The notes beneath the pieces were generated by a model. That model was given only the letters and a program-made list of their open reading frames with translations, was not told where the DNA came from and did not search any database. From Candidatus Hydrogenedentota bacterium (lineage in GTDB: Bacteria; Hydrogenedentota; Hydrogenedentia; Hydrogenedentales; SLHB01): DNA of 14,798 nucleotides. The DNA lies in NCBI GenBank assembly GCA_029262095.1, contig JAJDAB010000428.1:1-14798 (forward strand), read 5' to 3'. Shown in pieces: positions 1 through 7,432 of this stretch. The position numbers were made by a program, and so were the translations under genes. Position 1 is the stretch's first letter; the number at the start of each line of letters is the position of its first letter.

Positions 1-189
1 GGCCTCCTTGTTCGGAAGCTTTGCTAACGAGATTTGCTACGGCGCGCTCTCGTTGAATGGACACGGACTAGCAGGCCGCTAAGCAACGCATCCAGAATCG
101 CGGCGGTTGGTCTGGCGGAGCCGCCGCTTCGATGATCTCGAGGTTTGCGCCCGCGGCTGGTCGCCGGTCCTGGCCCGTTCCGCGTGTGA
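1..189. other. Unassigned left edge, no supported gene
   Basis: I see no credible gene here. All three forward frames carry stops (for example a TAA at 25-27, a TAA at 80-82 and a TGA at 187-189), and the open minus-strand frame reads as a low-complexity Arg/Gly/Pro peptide typical of an antisense shadow in GC-rich DNA. The stretch may hold the degraded or frameshifted upstream part of the FN3-like protein that is readable from 190 onward, or it may be poor sequence near a contig end. I cannot tell which. Confidence 0.5.
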
Positions 190-279
190 ACGAGCGATCC
201 GCGGGGACGGGCGGTCACGGGGCGCCGGCCATCTTCGTCATCCGCAGCAGGTTCCACGCCGCCGCCACGACCATCGTTT

Positions 280-696
280 TTGGCTGCTTCGGACGGCACT
301 TTAGCGGATCGTGTCGCCCTGGGCTGGCTACCGGTGCCGGGTGCTTCGGAATACCGTATCTATCGTAATACGATCAACGACTTTGGTACTGCCGAATTGC
401 TGGATACCATCGAAGTAATCCAGTACGACGACTTTTCCGCCACGGCTGCGATGTTGACTATGGGCGGATGTCAGGGGCAATCCCTGCCGCAGGTCGAACA
501 GTTTTTCTACTGGGTGGTTGCGGCAAACGCCTGTGGGGAGAGCTCTCCAAGCCCCGTTGATAGCGGATTTAGAGGCTTCGCCGCCCCGGCCTCCGGGCTT
601 GAAAACCCGCCGCTCCGCGCGTCCGGTACACCCCTTTTGCTGCTTGCGCTGGCTTCTGGATACGTCTTCGCCCGAAGTCGTCGCCCCCGCGTCTAG
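280..696 (+). CDS. C-terminal fragment of FN3-like surface protein
   Basis: The 138-residue product from a TTG codon starts with an FN3-like beta-sandwich repeat: ASDGTLADRVALGW near residues 3-16, then the YRIYRN strand, and YWVVAANACGESSPS as the last strands. This is the style of repeat used in large secreted or cell-surface proteins. After a short linker the C-terminus has a hydrophobic stretch (about residues 117-131, LLLLALASGYVFA) followed by RSRRPRV, a C-terminal membrane anchor or sorting-signal layout. The frame is open back to the TGA at 187-189 and encodes a Ser/Pro-rich linker (STPPPRPSF) just before the repeat, so the TTG is probably not a natural start. The gene looks truncated or frameshifted upstream. 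There is no signal peptide and no convincing ribosome binding site. Function unknown; it could be a pseudogene or the end of a gene broken by an assembly error. Confidence 0.45.
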   Translation: MAASDGTLADRVALGWLPVPGASEYRIYRNTINDFGTAELLDTIEVIQYDDFSATAAMLTMGGCQGQSLPQVEQFFYWVVAANACGESSPSPVDSGFRGFAAPASGLENPPLRASGTPLLLLALASGYVFARSRRPRV

Positions 697-722
697 CCCA
701 CAAATAGTCCTCGCCTCACGCT

Positions 723-748
723 TGAAAACACACTAGATGGTGTTTTCA
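723..748 (+). terminator. Hairpin between FN3-like gene and fliQ
   Basis: A perfect 9-bp inverted repeat, TGAAAACAC (723-731) and GTGTTTTCA (740-748), encloses an 8-base loop. It lies 26 bases after the FN3-like stop codon and just upstream of the fliQ promoter candidate. The stem is AT-rich and its second arm contains TTTT, but no clean U-run follows, so termination would be weak. An operator role is the alternative. Confidence 0.4.
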
Positions 749-752
749 TTCA

Positions 753-781
753 TTGACAACCTCTATATGTTGTGTTACTCT
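753..781 (+). promoter_or_regulatory. Candidate sigma70 promoter for fliQ operon
   Basis: A perfect -35 hexamer TTGACA (753-758) is followed after 17 bases by TACTCT (776-781), which matches the -10 consensus at three of six positions including both outer ones. It lies 65 bases upstream of the fliQ start and after the hairpin at 723-748, as expected for a new transcription unit. I saw no sigma54 (GG-N10-GC) or sigma28-like flagellar promoter in this gap. A 5-bp inverted repeat (756-760 with 769-773) overlaps the spacer and might be an operator, but it is short. Confidence 0.45.
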
Positions 782-834
782 CGAATCCGCCTTGGATCGG
801 GGTTTGGGGAAGTCCCGTTAAGTCCTTGGCATAT

Positions 835-840
835 AAGGAG
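835..840 (+). promoter_or_regulatory. fliQ ribosome binding site
   Basis: AAGGAG (835-840) lies six bases before the GTG at 847. This decides the fliQ start: the frame is open further upstream to an ATG at 772, but that start would add 25 residues with no FliQ similarity and lacks such a site. Confidence 0.75.
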
Positions 841-846
841 TTTTGG

Positions 847-1116
847 GTGTCCGAGGACGTCCTCATTGATTTGGGGCGGCGAGCCATGCTCGTCACGCTT
901 ATGGTGTCCGCGCCTATGCTGTTGTCCGGCATGGTGATAGGGCTGATCATCAGTATTTTTCAGTCCGTCACCCAGATCCAGGAAATCACGCTTACGTTCG
1001 TTCCGAAGATTGTGATCGTGATGGCCACGTTTCTGCTGTTCTTACCTTGGATGCTTTCGCTCATGTTGGATTTCACCTCGCCTTTGCTCGGTGATTTCCG
1101 ATCGTTGATGAACTGA
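847..1116 (+). CDS. fliQ: Flagellar export gate protein FliQ
   Basis: FliQ is a small inner-membrane component of the flagellar type III export gate, where several copies pack with FliP and FliR. From GTG at 847 the product is 89 residues, the usual family length. It begins with the typical short amphipathic segment (SEDVLIDLGRRAM), followed by two membrane helices (about residues 15-40 and 50-75). The connecting loop has the family signature region SIFQSVTQIQEITLTFVPK. It is the first gene of the flagellar run; fliR follows after 4 bases. FliP, normally encoded just upstream, is absent here. The start is supported by a strong Shine-Dalgarno sequence and by length. Confidence 0.95.
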   Translation: MSEDVLIDLGRRAMLVTLMVSAPMLLSGMVIGLIISIFQSVTQIQEITLTFVPKIVIVMATFLLFLPWMLSLMLDFTSPLLGDFRSLMN

Positions 1117-1120
1117 CGCC

Positions 1121-1894
1121 ATGGTTGTGTTTGAAGTAGAAGTGTTCAAACTTTTTGTCGTCGTACTCGCACGATTTGGCGGACTCATGGTGTCTGCGCC
1201 GGTATTGGGTTCGGCCAATTTTCCCATCATCCCGAAGATCGGATTGGCGGCGATGCTTTCGCTGATCGTGACGCCGCTCTTGCCGAGTCTTGGAGAACCG
1301 CTGCCCGATGGAATGATTGCGCTGTCAGCGATCGCGGTGTCCGAACTGCTCATCGGTTTGATGATCGGGTTTGTGATGACGATTTTTTTCGCCTCGCTTC
1401 AGGTCGCCGGCCAGATCATCGACATGCTCAGTGGGTTCGCGATGATGAACGTGTTCAATCCGGCGGTCGGATCTCAGGTGCCTGTATTTGGTTTCTTTCT
1501 CTATCTCATCGCGGTGTTATATCTGTTCATTCTAAATTTGCACCACGTAATACTGAAAGCACTTGTAGTGAGTTTCGATCGGATTCCGCCGGGTGGTTTT
1601 GTGCTTAATCCCGAATTGTTGGGCCAGGTGACCCTTTGGGGCAGCTCAATGTTTTCTGTCGGACTCATTGTCGCAGCGCCTATCGCCGGTACGTTACTCG
1701 TTGCTTATGCGACGATGGGAATTCTGAGTCGGTTGGTACCACAGATTCACATTTTCGTTGTTGGATTTCCAATGACAATCGCGATGGCGCTTACCCTGAT
1801 GGCATTGATGATTGGCGTTTACATTGATCTGTTAGACGTTATTTTTGAAGACATGTTCCGGAACGTCGACACCGCCATTCGCGGGATGGCGTAG
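1121..1894 (+). CDS. fliR: Flagellar export gate protein FliR
   Basis: FliR is the polytopic inner-membrane subunit that completes the FliP/FliQ/FliR export gate and binds FlhB. The 257-residue product has the usual FliR length and five to six strongly hydrophobic segments spread along the chain. Recognisable family features are LARFGGLMVSAPVLGSANFP near the N-terminus, the SELLIGLMIGFVMTIFF region, and AGQIIDMLSGFAMMNVFNP in the middle. The ATG lies 4 bases after the fliQ stop and has no clear Shine-Dalgarno sequence, which suggests translational coupling to fliQ. It is a separate protein, not the FliR-FlhB fusion found in some clostridia. Confidence 0.95.
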   Translation: MVVFEVEVFKLFVVVLARFGGLMVSAPVLGSANFPIIPKIGLAAMLSLIVTPLLPSLGEPLPDGMIALSAIAVSELLIGLMIGFVMTIFFASLQVAGQIIDMLSGFAMMNVFNPAVGSQVPVFGFFLYLIAVLYLFILNLHHVILKALVVSFDRIPPGGFVLNPELLGQVTLWGSSMFSVGLIVAAPIAGTLLVAYATMGILSRLVPQIHIFVVGFPMTIAMALTLMALMIGVYIDLLDVIFEDMFRNVDTAIRGMA

Positions 1895-1910
1895 GCACGG
1901 GTAGAGACGA

Positions 1911-3026
1911 ATGGCTGAAGATACAGGCGGCGAAAAGTCGTTACCAGCGTCAGAGCAAAAGATCCGGCGCGCGCGCGAAGACGGCAATGTCCCGAAGAGT
2001 CAAGATCTAAGCGCGGCTTGGACGCTGCTTGTCGCGCTTCTGGGCATGTATTTCTTGGGGCCTGGCATGTTTCGCGGGTTGATTGAAATGGCGAGCCACT
2101 ATTTCGGCGAAGGCATTCACCAAGAAATCTCAGTGGCCACGTTTCCCGCGCTTACCACCACAGCGTTACTTCGGCTCGGCTACATATTGTGGCCATTCTT
2201 GTTTCTGCTGGTTTCGGCGGGCCTGTTCATCAACTTACTTCAGGTTGGCTTGCTGTTCAGTACTAAAGCGATTACGCCTAAGCTCGATAAGATTAATCCG
2301 CTAAAAGGATTCAAGCGTTTTGTAAGCATGCGCACGTTCGTCGAACTCATCAAGTCGTTGATGAAAGTCGCGTTGGTCTCGGTGATTGTTTATTTCACGC
2401 TGCGGGATCGGTGGCCGGAGTTGATGAACCTCATCTATCTCGAGCCGATCGGCACAGCGATGGCGGTGGGCGAAGTGGTTATCGAGGTGTGGTGGCGCAT
2501 TGTCGCGGCCATGCTCGTCCTGGGACTTATTGATTTCGGGTTTCAGAAATGGCAGCACTTGCAAGAGTTGCGCATGACCCATCAAGAGGTCAAAGAAGAA
2601 TCCAAGCAGCTCGAAGGTGATCCCAAAATTAAGCAGCGCATCCGACAGTTGCAACGGCAGATGGCGACGCAACGCATGATGCAGGAAGTGCCGACAGCCG
2701 ATGTCGTTATCACGAACCCAATTCGGTTCGCCATCGCGTTGCGCTATGACATGGCGAATATGGAATCGCCGATTGTTGTCGCCAAAGGCGCGCGCATTTT
2801 GGCCAAACGAATCCGTGATATCGCGACAGAGAACCAGGTTCCTATTGTTGAAAAGCCTGAGCTCGCGCGAAATCTGTATCGAAACGTAGAGGTCGGTCAA
2901 CCGGTTCCGGAAGATGTCTTTCTAGCGGTGGCCGAAGTTTTGGCATTCGTGTACCGAATCGACGAGCGGGACGAAAAGCTTAATGAACGCCGGGGTTCGA
3001 TGACACCCGGCTTGGCCACAAGTTAG
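1911..3026 (+). CDS. flhB: Flagellar export switch protein FlhB, variant NPIR motif
   Basis: FlhB closes around the export gate and, with the hook-length ruler FliK, switches export from rod/hook to filament substrates. The 371-residue product has the family layout: a cytoplasmic N-terminus with the SEQKIRRAREDGNVPKSQDLS motif, four membrane helices between about residues 30 and 215, a charged linker helix (HQEVKEESKQLEGDPKIKQR), and a C-terminal cytoplasmic domain. In nearly all FlhB/YscU proteins that domain self-cleaves between Asn and Pro of an NPTH motif. Here the codons at 2715-2726 read Asn269-Pro270-Ile271-Arg272, so the scissile Asn-Pro is kept but Thr and His are replaced. The flanking residues (VVIT before, FAIALRYD after) are normal, so this is substitution rather than misalignment. 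The gene lies 16 bases after fliR. The fold assignment is firm; whether this FlhB cleaves itself is open. Confidence 0.95.
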   Translation: MAEDTGGEKSLPASEQKIRRAREDGNVPKSQDLSAAWTLLVALLGMYFLGPGMFRGLIEMASHYFGEGIHQEISVATFPALTTTALLRLGYILWPFLFLLVSAGLFINLLQVGLLFSTKAITPKLDKINPLKGFKRFVSMRTFVELIKSLMKVALVSVIVYFTLRDRWPELMNLIYLEPIGTAMAVGEVVIEVWWRIVAAMLVLGLIDFGFQKWQHLQELRMTHQEVKEESKQLEGDPKIKQRIRQLQRQMATQRMMQEVPTADVVITNPIRFAIALRYDMANMESPIVVAKGARILAKRIRDIATENQVPIVEKPELARNLYRNVEVGQPVPEDVFLAVAEVLAFVYRIDERDEKLNERRGSMTPGLATS

Positions 3027-3050
3027 TGGGCCGTATAGCTGACTGAATTC

Positions 3051-5135
3051 ATGACCGCGCAAACCGAACAGATCGCGCCATCGACCTCGTTTAACCCGCT
3101 CCGCAATCAGGATGTGTGGTTGGCGACGGGTGTGCTCGCGATTCTGGTCATCCTCATTATTCCGATACCGGCGTGGTCGCTCGACATTTTCTTGACGTTG
3201 AACATTTCACTTTCGATGGTGGTGTTACTCGGCACCATCTATCTGAAGAAGCCGGTTGAATTTGCCGTTTTCCCATCGTTGTTGCTCATTCTCACTTTGT
3301 TCCGATTGAGTTTGAATGTCGCATCCACCAAATTGATTCTCGGGCATGCGGCCGCGGGCAATGTGATCAATGCATTCGGGAATTTTGTTACGGGCAACAA
3401 CTACGTGGTCGGTGTGGTGGTCTTCGCGATTATCGTCGTGATCCAGTTTGTCGTAATCACGAAAGGCGCCACGCGCATATCGGAAGTCGCGGCGCGATTC
3501 ACGTTGGACGCGATGCCGGGCAAGCAAATGGGTGTCGATGCGGATCTCAATGCCGGGCTGATTTCCGAGGATCAAGCCCGCGCCCGCCGCCGTGATATCG
3601 AACAGGAAGCCGATTTTTACGGCGCGATGGACGGCGCCACCAAGTTCGTTCGCGGTGATGCGATCGCAGGTATCATCATCACGATCGTCAACATTCTGGT
3701 TGGCCTAGTCATCGGCGTTTGGCAACGCGGCCTCTCATTAGCGGACGCCGCGCAGATTTACACGCAACTCACTGTGGGTGACGGGCTGGTCACGCAAGTG
3801 CCAGCGGTTATCATTTCGGTCGCGGCAGGCATTATCGTTACGCGAACGACGTCCGACGTTAACCTCGGCGCTGACCTTACCGCGCAACTTCAGCGATACC
3901 CGCGCGCGTTGGGACTCTCCGGGGTGATGCTTGCCATCTTTGGTCTCGTTCCCGGCATGCCGACGCTGCCGTTTCTGGCGATCGCCGCTGGCCTTGGCGG
4001 GTTGGCGTACCAATCGAGTCAAAAATTCCAACGCGACGCGGCCGCCGATCTAGTACTCGCGGAAGCCGAGGAGAGTGCCGCTGAAGAGGAACCGGAGGAG
4101 CGTACGGAAGACCTGCTCGTAGTCGATCCCCTGAAGGTCGAACTCGGCTATGGCCTTATTCAGTTGGCTGATCCCAAACAAGGCGGCGATCTGCTGACGC
4201 GCGTCCAAATCATTCGTCAGCAGATGGCGAGCAAGATGGGCTTTATCGTGCCGGTCGTTCGTATCGTGGACAATATGCGACTTCGGCCAAACGAGTACGT
4301 GGTCAAGCTTCGCGAAGCGGAAATTGCGCGATACGAACTCGTGCCCGATCATACCCTTGCCATGAATCCCGGCCTGGCACAGGAAGAAATTCCGGGTATC
4401 CCGACCACAGAACCCGCTTTTGGACTACAAGCCGTCTGGGTCGGCCCGGCCGAGCGCGACCGGGCCGAGTTGCTCGGCTATACCATCGTCGAACCGTCCG
4501 CAGTAGTCGCGACGCACCTCACCGAGTTGTTGATGACCTTCGCAGCGGAACTCCTCACACGACAAGACGTTCAGAAACTAGTCGACACGGTCAAAGAAAA
4601 CTCACCGAGTGTCGTTGAAGAACTGTTGCCCACGGTATTGAATTTAGGCGAAGTTCAGAAGGTGTTGCAAAGCCTCTTGCGCGAACGCGTCTCTATTCGC
4701 AATCTCGAAATCGTTCTGGAGACGCTCGCAGACTTCGGGCCGCGAACTCGTGATGTAGAGCTGTTGACGGAATACGCGCGCCACGCGCTCGCACGCCAAG
4801 TCTGCTCCGAATTTGTCGATGAAGCGAATGCCTTACATGTCGTGACGCTCTCGCCAGGACTCGAGGCTGAAATTCTTGACGCGGTTCGACAAAACGACAA
4901 CGGCGATTACATTCCGCTCGCGCCAGAACGTGCGGATACGATTGCGACTCAAACGATTGAAGCGGTACAGCCGCTCGTGGCTGCTGGCCAAGATCCGATT
5001 GTATTGACGTCGGCACAAGTGCGCCGCTACTTCAAACGAATTGTTGAACGCCACCTGCCGAAGGCGGTGGTGTTGTCATACAACGAAATCGATCCATCCG
5101 TGAAACTCGAAAGCGAAGGTCAAGTGGGGGCATAA
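3051..5135 (+). CDS. flhA: Flagellar export gate and docking protein FlhA
   Basis: FlhA forms the nonameric ring under the export gate; its membrane part is tied to proton-motive-force use and its cytoplasmic part docks chaperones and substrates. The 694-residue product has the usual length. The N-terminal half holds about eight membrane helices. Between them lies the FHIPEP signature, RISEVAARFTLDAMPGKQMG, starting near residue 141, then DADLNAGLISEDQARARR and the FYGAMDGATKFVRGDAIAG segment. An acidic linker (AEESAAEEEPEERTED, about residues 343-358) leads into the cytoplasmic domain, which begins DPLKVELGYGLIQLAD and ends with the RYFKRIVERHLPKAVVLSYNEI region. The start lies 24 bases after flhB with no strong Shine-Dalgarno sequence; flhF follows after one base. 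Nothing looks broken. Confidence 0.97.
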   Translation: MTAQTEQIAPSTSFNPLRNQDVWLATGVLAILVILIIPIPAWSLDIFLTLNISLSMVVLLGTIYLKKPVEFAVFPSLLLILTLFRLSLNVASTKLILGHAAAGNVINAFGNFVTGNNYVVGVVVFAIIVVIQFVVITKGATRISEVAARFTLDAMPGKQMGVDADLNAGLISEDQARARRRDIEQEADFYGAMDGATKFVRGDAIAGIIITIVNILVGLVIGVWQRGLSLADAAQIYTQLTVGDGLVTQVPAVIISVAAGIIVTRTTSDVNLGADLTAQLQRYPRALGLSGVMLAIFGLVPGMPTLPFLAIAAGLGGLAYQSSQKFQRDAAADLVLAEAEESAAEEEPEERTEDLLVVDPLKVELGYGLIQLADPKQGGDLLTRVQIIRQQMASKMGFIVPVVRIVDNMRLRPNEYVVKLREAEIARYELVPDHTLAMNPGLAQEEIPGIPTTEPAFGLQAVWVGPAERDRAELLGYTIVEPSAVVATHLTELLMTFAAELLTRQDVQKLVDTVKENSPSVVEELLPTVLNLGEVQKVLQSLLRERVSIRNLEIVLETLADFGPRTRDVELLTEYARHALARQVCSEFVDEANALHVVTLSPGLEAEILDAVRQNDNGDYIPLAPERADTIATQTIEAVQPLVAAGQDPIVLTSAQVRRYFKRIVERHLPKAVVLSYNEIDPSVKLESEGQVGA

Positions 5136-5136
5136 C

Positions 5137-6360
5137 ATGGAAGAAGTGTTGCACACGTTCAAAGGGGTAACGTTGAACGATGCGTACCAAAAAATGCGCA
5201 AGCAGCTCGGTGCCGAAGCGGTCGTCGTCCGATCCGCGGAAGTGCGCGCGCGCGGTTGGCGTGGCGTGATGGGTGTTAAGGCCATCGAAATCACTGCGGC
5301 CAAACGCCCGGCACGAATCGAGCGGTCGCCCAGCGCGGTAGAGCGACGGTATGCCGCTAGCTCTGGTGTGAAGAAAACGCCAATTGCGCCGACGCCGCCA
5401 CCGGCGGCCGAGCGTAAGCCCGTTCAAGCTCAAGCGCCATCGCCGCCAAAGCACGACGCACCACCGCCAACTTCTGTAAGCGCAGACGCCTTGCGGAAAG
5501 AGATTCAGGAAGTCCGGCGCATGGTGGAAATGTTGACGACTGAACATCCTGGCATTGGCTTACCCCGCGAGTGTTTTCCGCACTATCGCCGTTTGCTCGC
5601 GGGCGGCATGCCGCGTCGGACGGCTGCGTCTTTGCTCACGGCTATTGCACGGGAAAACGAGCACCGTTTGTTGCGCGATGACGCCGTGTTCCAACATTGT
5701 CTGCGCCGGGAAGTCCGGCGGCGAGCAATGGTTACCGGAGGAATCGCGTGGACGTCTGGAGCTTGCCATACGGTTGCATTGGTTGGGTCTACCGGTGTTG
5801 GCAAGACGACCAACCTCGCCAAACTCGCGGCGCGGTATACGCTCCACGAACACGCCAACGTTGCGCTGGTGACCTTGGATACCTATCGGGTCGGCGCGCC
5901 GGACCAATTGCGCGTTTATGCTGACATCATGGGCTTGCCGATGCATGTGGTGAATGATGCGGACGAAGCGCGAGCGATCAAGAAAGAACTCAGCAATCAC
6001 GACCTCATTTTGGTTGACACGGCCGGCGGAAGCCCGTTCAATCGCGAACAAATCGCGGATCTGCGCGACACGCTCGCGGCACTTGAGCCGGACGAAGTAA
6101 TTCATGCCGTCGCGGCGAACACGCCTTTCGAAGATTTACAGCACGCGTTGCGAGCGTTCAAATTGCTCAACCCGACGGCGCTAATGATCACCAAGCTCGA
6201 TGAAACCCGGCTACACGGTGCGCTCTACGCAACACTTGCGGAAGCGCGTCTGCCGTTGAGTTATTTCAGTGTTGGACAAAACGTGCCCGACGATATTGTG
6301 CTTGCCAAGCCCGACATCATTGCCGATTTCGTGATCAAGAGTGGGGAAGAAGCCGCGTAA
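5137..6360 (+). CDS. flhF: SRP-type GTPase FlhF, flagellar placement
   Basis: FlhF is a signal-recognition-particle-like GTPase at the membrane that helps choose where and how many flagella are built, mostly in polar flagellates. The 407-residue product has three parts. The N-terminal B domain (about residues 1-52) is typical: HTFKGVTLNDAYQKMRKQLG, AEAVVVRS. A Pro/Ala-rich linker follows (about 80-115). The C-terminal NG domain carries the P-loop GSTGVGKTT at 217-225, the TLDTYRVGAPDQLRVYA element characteristic of SRP GTPases, G3 as DTAG at 294-297 and G4 as TKLD at 352-355. All nucleotide-binding motifs are intact. The ATG lies one base after the flhA stop, with GGGGG at 5126-5130 as a possible ribosome binding site, so coupling to flhA is likely. 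Its partner flhG is the next gene. Confidence 0.95.
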   Translation: MEEVLHTFKGVTLNDAYQKMRKQLGAEAVVVRSAEVRARGWRGVMGVKAIEITAAKRPARIERSPSAVERRYAASSGVKKTPIAPTPPPAAERKPVQAQAPSPPKHDAPPPTSVSADALRKEIQEVRRMVEMLTTEHPGIGLPRECFPHYRRLLAGGMPRRTAASLLTAIARENEHRLLRDDAVFQHCLRREVRRRAMVTGGIAWTSGACHTVALVGSTGVGKTTNLAKLAARYTLHEHANVALVTLDTYRVGAPDQLRVYADIMGLPMHVVNDADEARAIKKELSNHDLILVDTAGGSPFNREQIADLRDTLAALEPDEVIHAVAANTPFEDLQHALRAFKLLNPTALMITKLDETRLHGALYATLAEARLPLSYFSVGQNVPDDIVLAKPDIIADFVIKSGEEAA

Positions 6361-6373
6361 CGGCGGTACGTCC

Positions 6374-6378
6374 AGGAG
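6374..6378 (+). promoter_or_regulatory. flhG ribosome binding site
   Basis: AGGAG (6374-6378) lies five bases before the flhG ATG at 6384. It is one of the few strong Shine-Dalgarno sequences in the window; most internal operon genes lack one. It fixes the start so that the N-terminal DQAENLR motif is included. Confidence 0.65.
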
Positions 6379-6383
6379 AAGAA

Positions 6384-7244
6384 ATGCCAGACCAAGCGGA
6401 AAATTTGCGTCAGTTTGTGCAGCAGCATGCACAACGGGCTCGCGTCATCGCCGTCAGTAGCGGTAAAGGCGGCGTGGGTAAAACGAACACTTGTGTGAAC
6501 CTCGGCATCGCCCTCGCGCAAAAAGGCGCTCGCGTGGTGTTGCTCGACGCCGACCTTGGCCTTGCCAACATCGAGGTGCTACTCGGCATCAACTCGCTCT
6601 ACAATCTGCAACACGTGGTGAGTGGACAGCAATCCATGATGGACGTTGTCGTCGATGGGCCAGGGGGGATTCAAGTCGTTCCCGGTAGTTCCGGGATCGC
6701 CAAAATTGCCGACCTCGGTCCGAACGCGCGAAATAACGTACTCGCTGGGCTTGAAGAACTACAGCGGCATGCAGACTTTATTCTCATTGACACGATGGCC
6801 GGGATTGGACAGAACGCGGTCGCGTTCGCGATCGCCGCGGACGAAGTGCTTTTGGTGACCACGCCCGAACCGTCTTCCATCGTCGATGCGTATGCAACGA
6901 TCAAGACGGTATTTCATCAACGGCCCGATGCCCAGTTCAAAGTCATTGTCAATCAAGTGATGAACAAGCAGCAGGCCGGTGCCGTCGCGCACAAAATTGC
7001 CGACGTGACCGGTCGCTTTCTCGGGCGTAACGTGTCGTTCGCGGGATTCATTCCCCGCGACCCGCGTGTGATGCAGGCTGTGATGCAAACATCGCCCTAC
7101 ATTCTCCGTTATCCCACCGCGCCCGCATCGCGCGCCGTCGCTACCATCGCCAGTCGTCTCAACGAGACGCCACGGGAAAAGCGCCGCGGCCAAGGCTTCC
7201 TGCAACGCGTGGCGGAAACGTTTAGGGTCGCGAAGTCGGCGTAA
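6384..7244 (+). CDS. flhG: MinD-like ATPase FlhG (FleN/YlxH)
   Basis: FlhG is a MinD/ParA-family ATPase that limits flagellar number by stimulating FlhF GTPase activity and, in some species, by acting on the master regulator. The 286-residue product starts with DQAENLR at residues 3-9, the N-terminal DQAxxLR motif known to activate FlhF. The deviant Walker A is SGKGGVGKT (26-34), with both lysines (K28 signature, K33) present. The A' motif is LLDADLGLAN (54-62 region). Walker B/switch II reads LIDTMAGIG from D136, where the usual family text is DTGAGI, so Met138 replaces a Gly. The C-terminal part ends in a basic, probably amphipathic helix (GQGFLQRVAETFRVAKSA) that fits a membrane-targeting sequence. 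It lies 23 bases after flhF. No fliA or chemotaxis gene follows, so this is the last flagellar gene here. Confidence 0.95.
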   Translation: MPDQAENLRQFVQQHAQRARVIAVSSGKGGVGKTNTCVNLGIALAQKGARVVLLDADLGLANIEVLLGINSLYNLQHVVSGQQSMMDVVVDGPGGIQVVPGSSGIAKIADLGPNARNNVLAGLEELQRHADFILIDTMAGIGQNAVAFAIAADEVLLVTTPEPSSIVDAYATIKTVFHQRPDAQFKVIVNQVMNKQQAGAVAHKIADVTGRFLGRNVSFAGFIPRDPRVMQAVMQTSPYILRYPTAPASRAVATIASRLNETPREKRRGQGFLQRVAETFRVAKSA

Positions 7245-7329
7245 CCTACGCGCGATTGGCCGCTACTACCGCTGCCGAATAGAACTCGCCATGCGCACGG
7301 CTGCGTCGGTTGGGGATGATACCACGCGA

Positions 7330-7359
7330 TTGACACCGGGCCATCGTAGGCACTACAAC
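7330..7359 (+). promoter_or_regulatory. Candidate promoter for VTC-DUF4956-CotH module
   Basis: In the 188-base gap after flhG, TTGACA (7330-7335) is followed after 18 bases by TACAAC (7354-7359), four of six matches to the -10 consensus. The VTC-type gene starts 73 bases downstream. A small inverted repeat, CGTGG (7367-7371) with CCACG (7380-7384), lies just after the expected start site and could be an operator. I see no strong intrinsic terminator after flhG, so read-through from the flagellar operon remains possible. Confidence 0.45.
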
Positions 7360-7432
7360 ACATCAACGTGGGATACGTACCACGGCATTCAGCGAGTCGG
7401 GGGATTCGGCTATCGCATCAACTTCGGTACAT

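Noticed and set aside
24..299. Minus-strand open frame of 91 residues at the left edge
   Set aside because: Arg/Gly/Pro-rich text with no recognisable domain, overlaps the FN3-like fragment, and has the look of an antisense frame in GC-rich DNA.
756..773. Inverted repeat ACAAC/GTTGT in the fliQ promoter spacer
   Set aside because: Only 5 bp, easily expected by chance; not listed as an operator.
772..846. N-terminal extension of fliQ from ATG 772
   Set aside because: The added 25 residues have no FliQ similarity, overlap the promoter candidate, and the GTG at 847 has a strong ribosome binding site and gives the standard 89-residue length.
2301..2900. Minus-strand open frame of 199 residues inside flhB
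   Set aside because: Fully antisense to a well-conserved flagellar gene; His/Arg/Asp-rich composition is the mirror of flhB codons and no family is recognisable.
5560..6105. Minus-strand open frame of 181 residues inside flhF
   Set aside because: Antisense to the FlhF GTPase domain, no domain or ribosome binding site; shadow frame.
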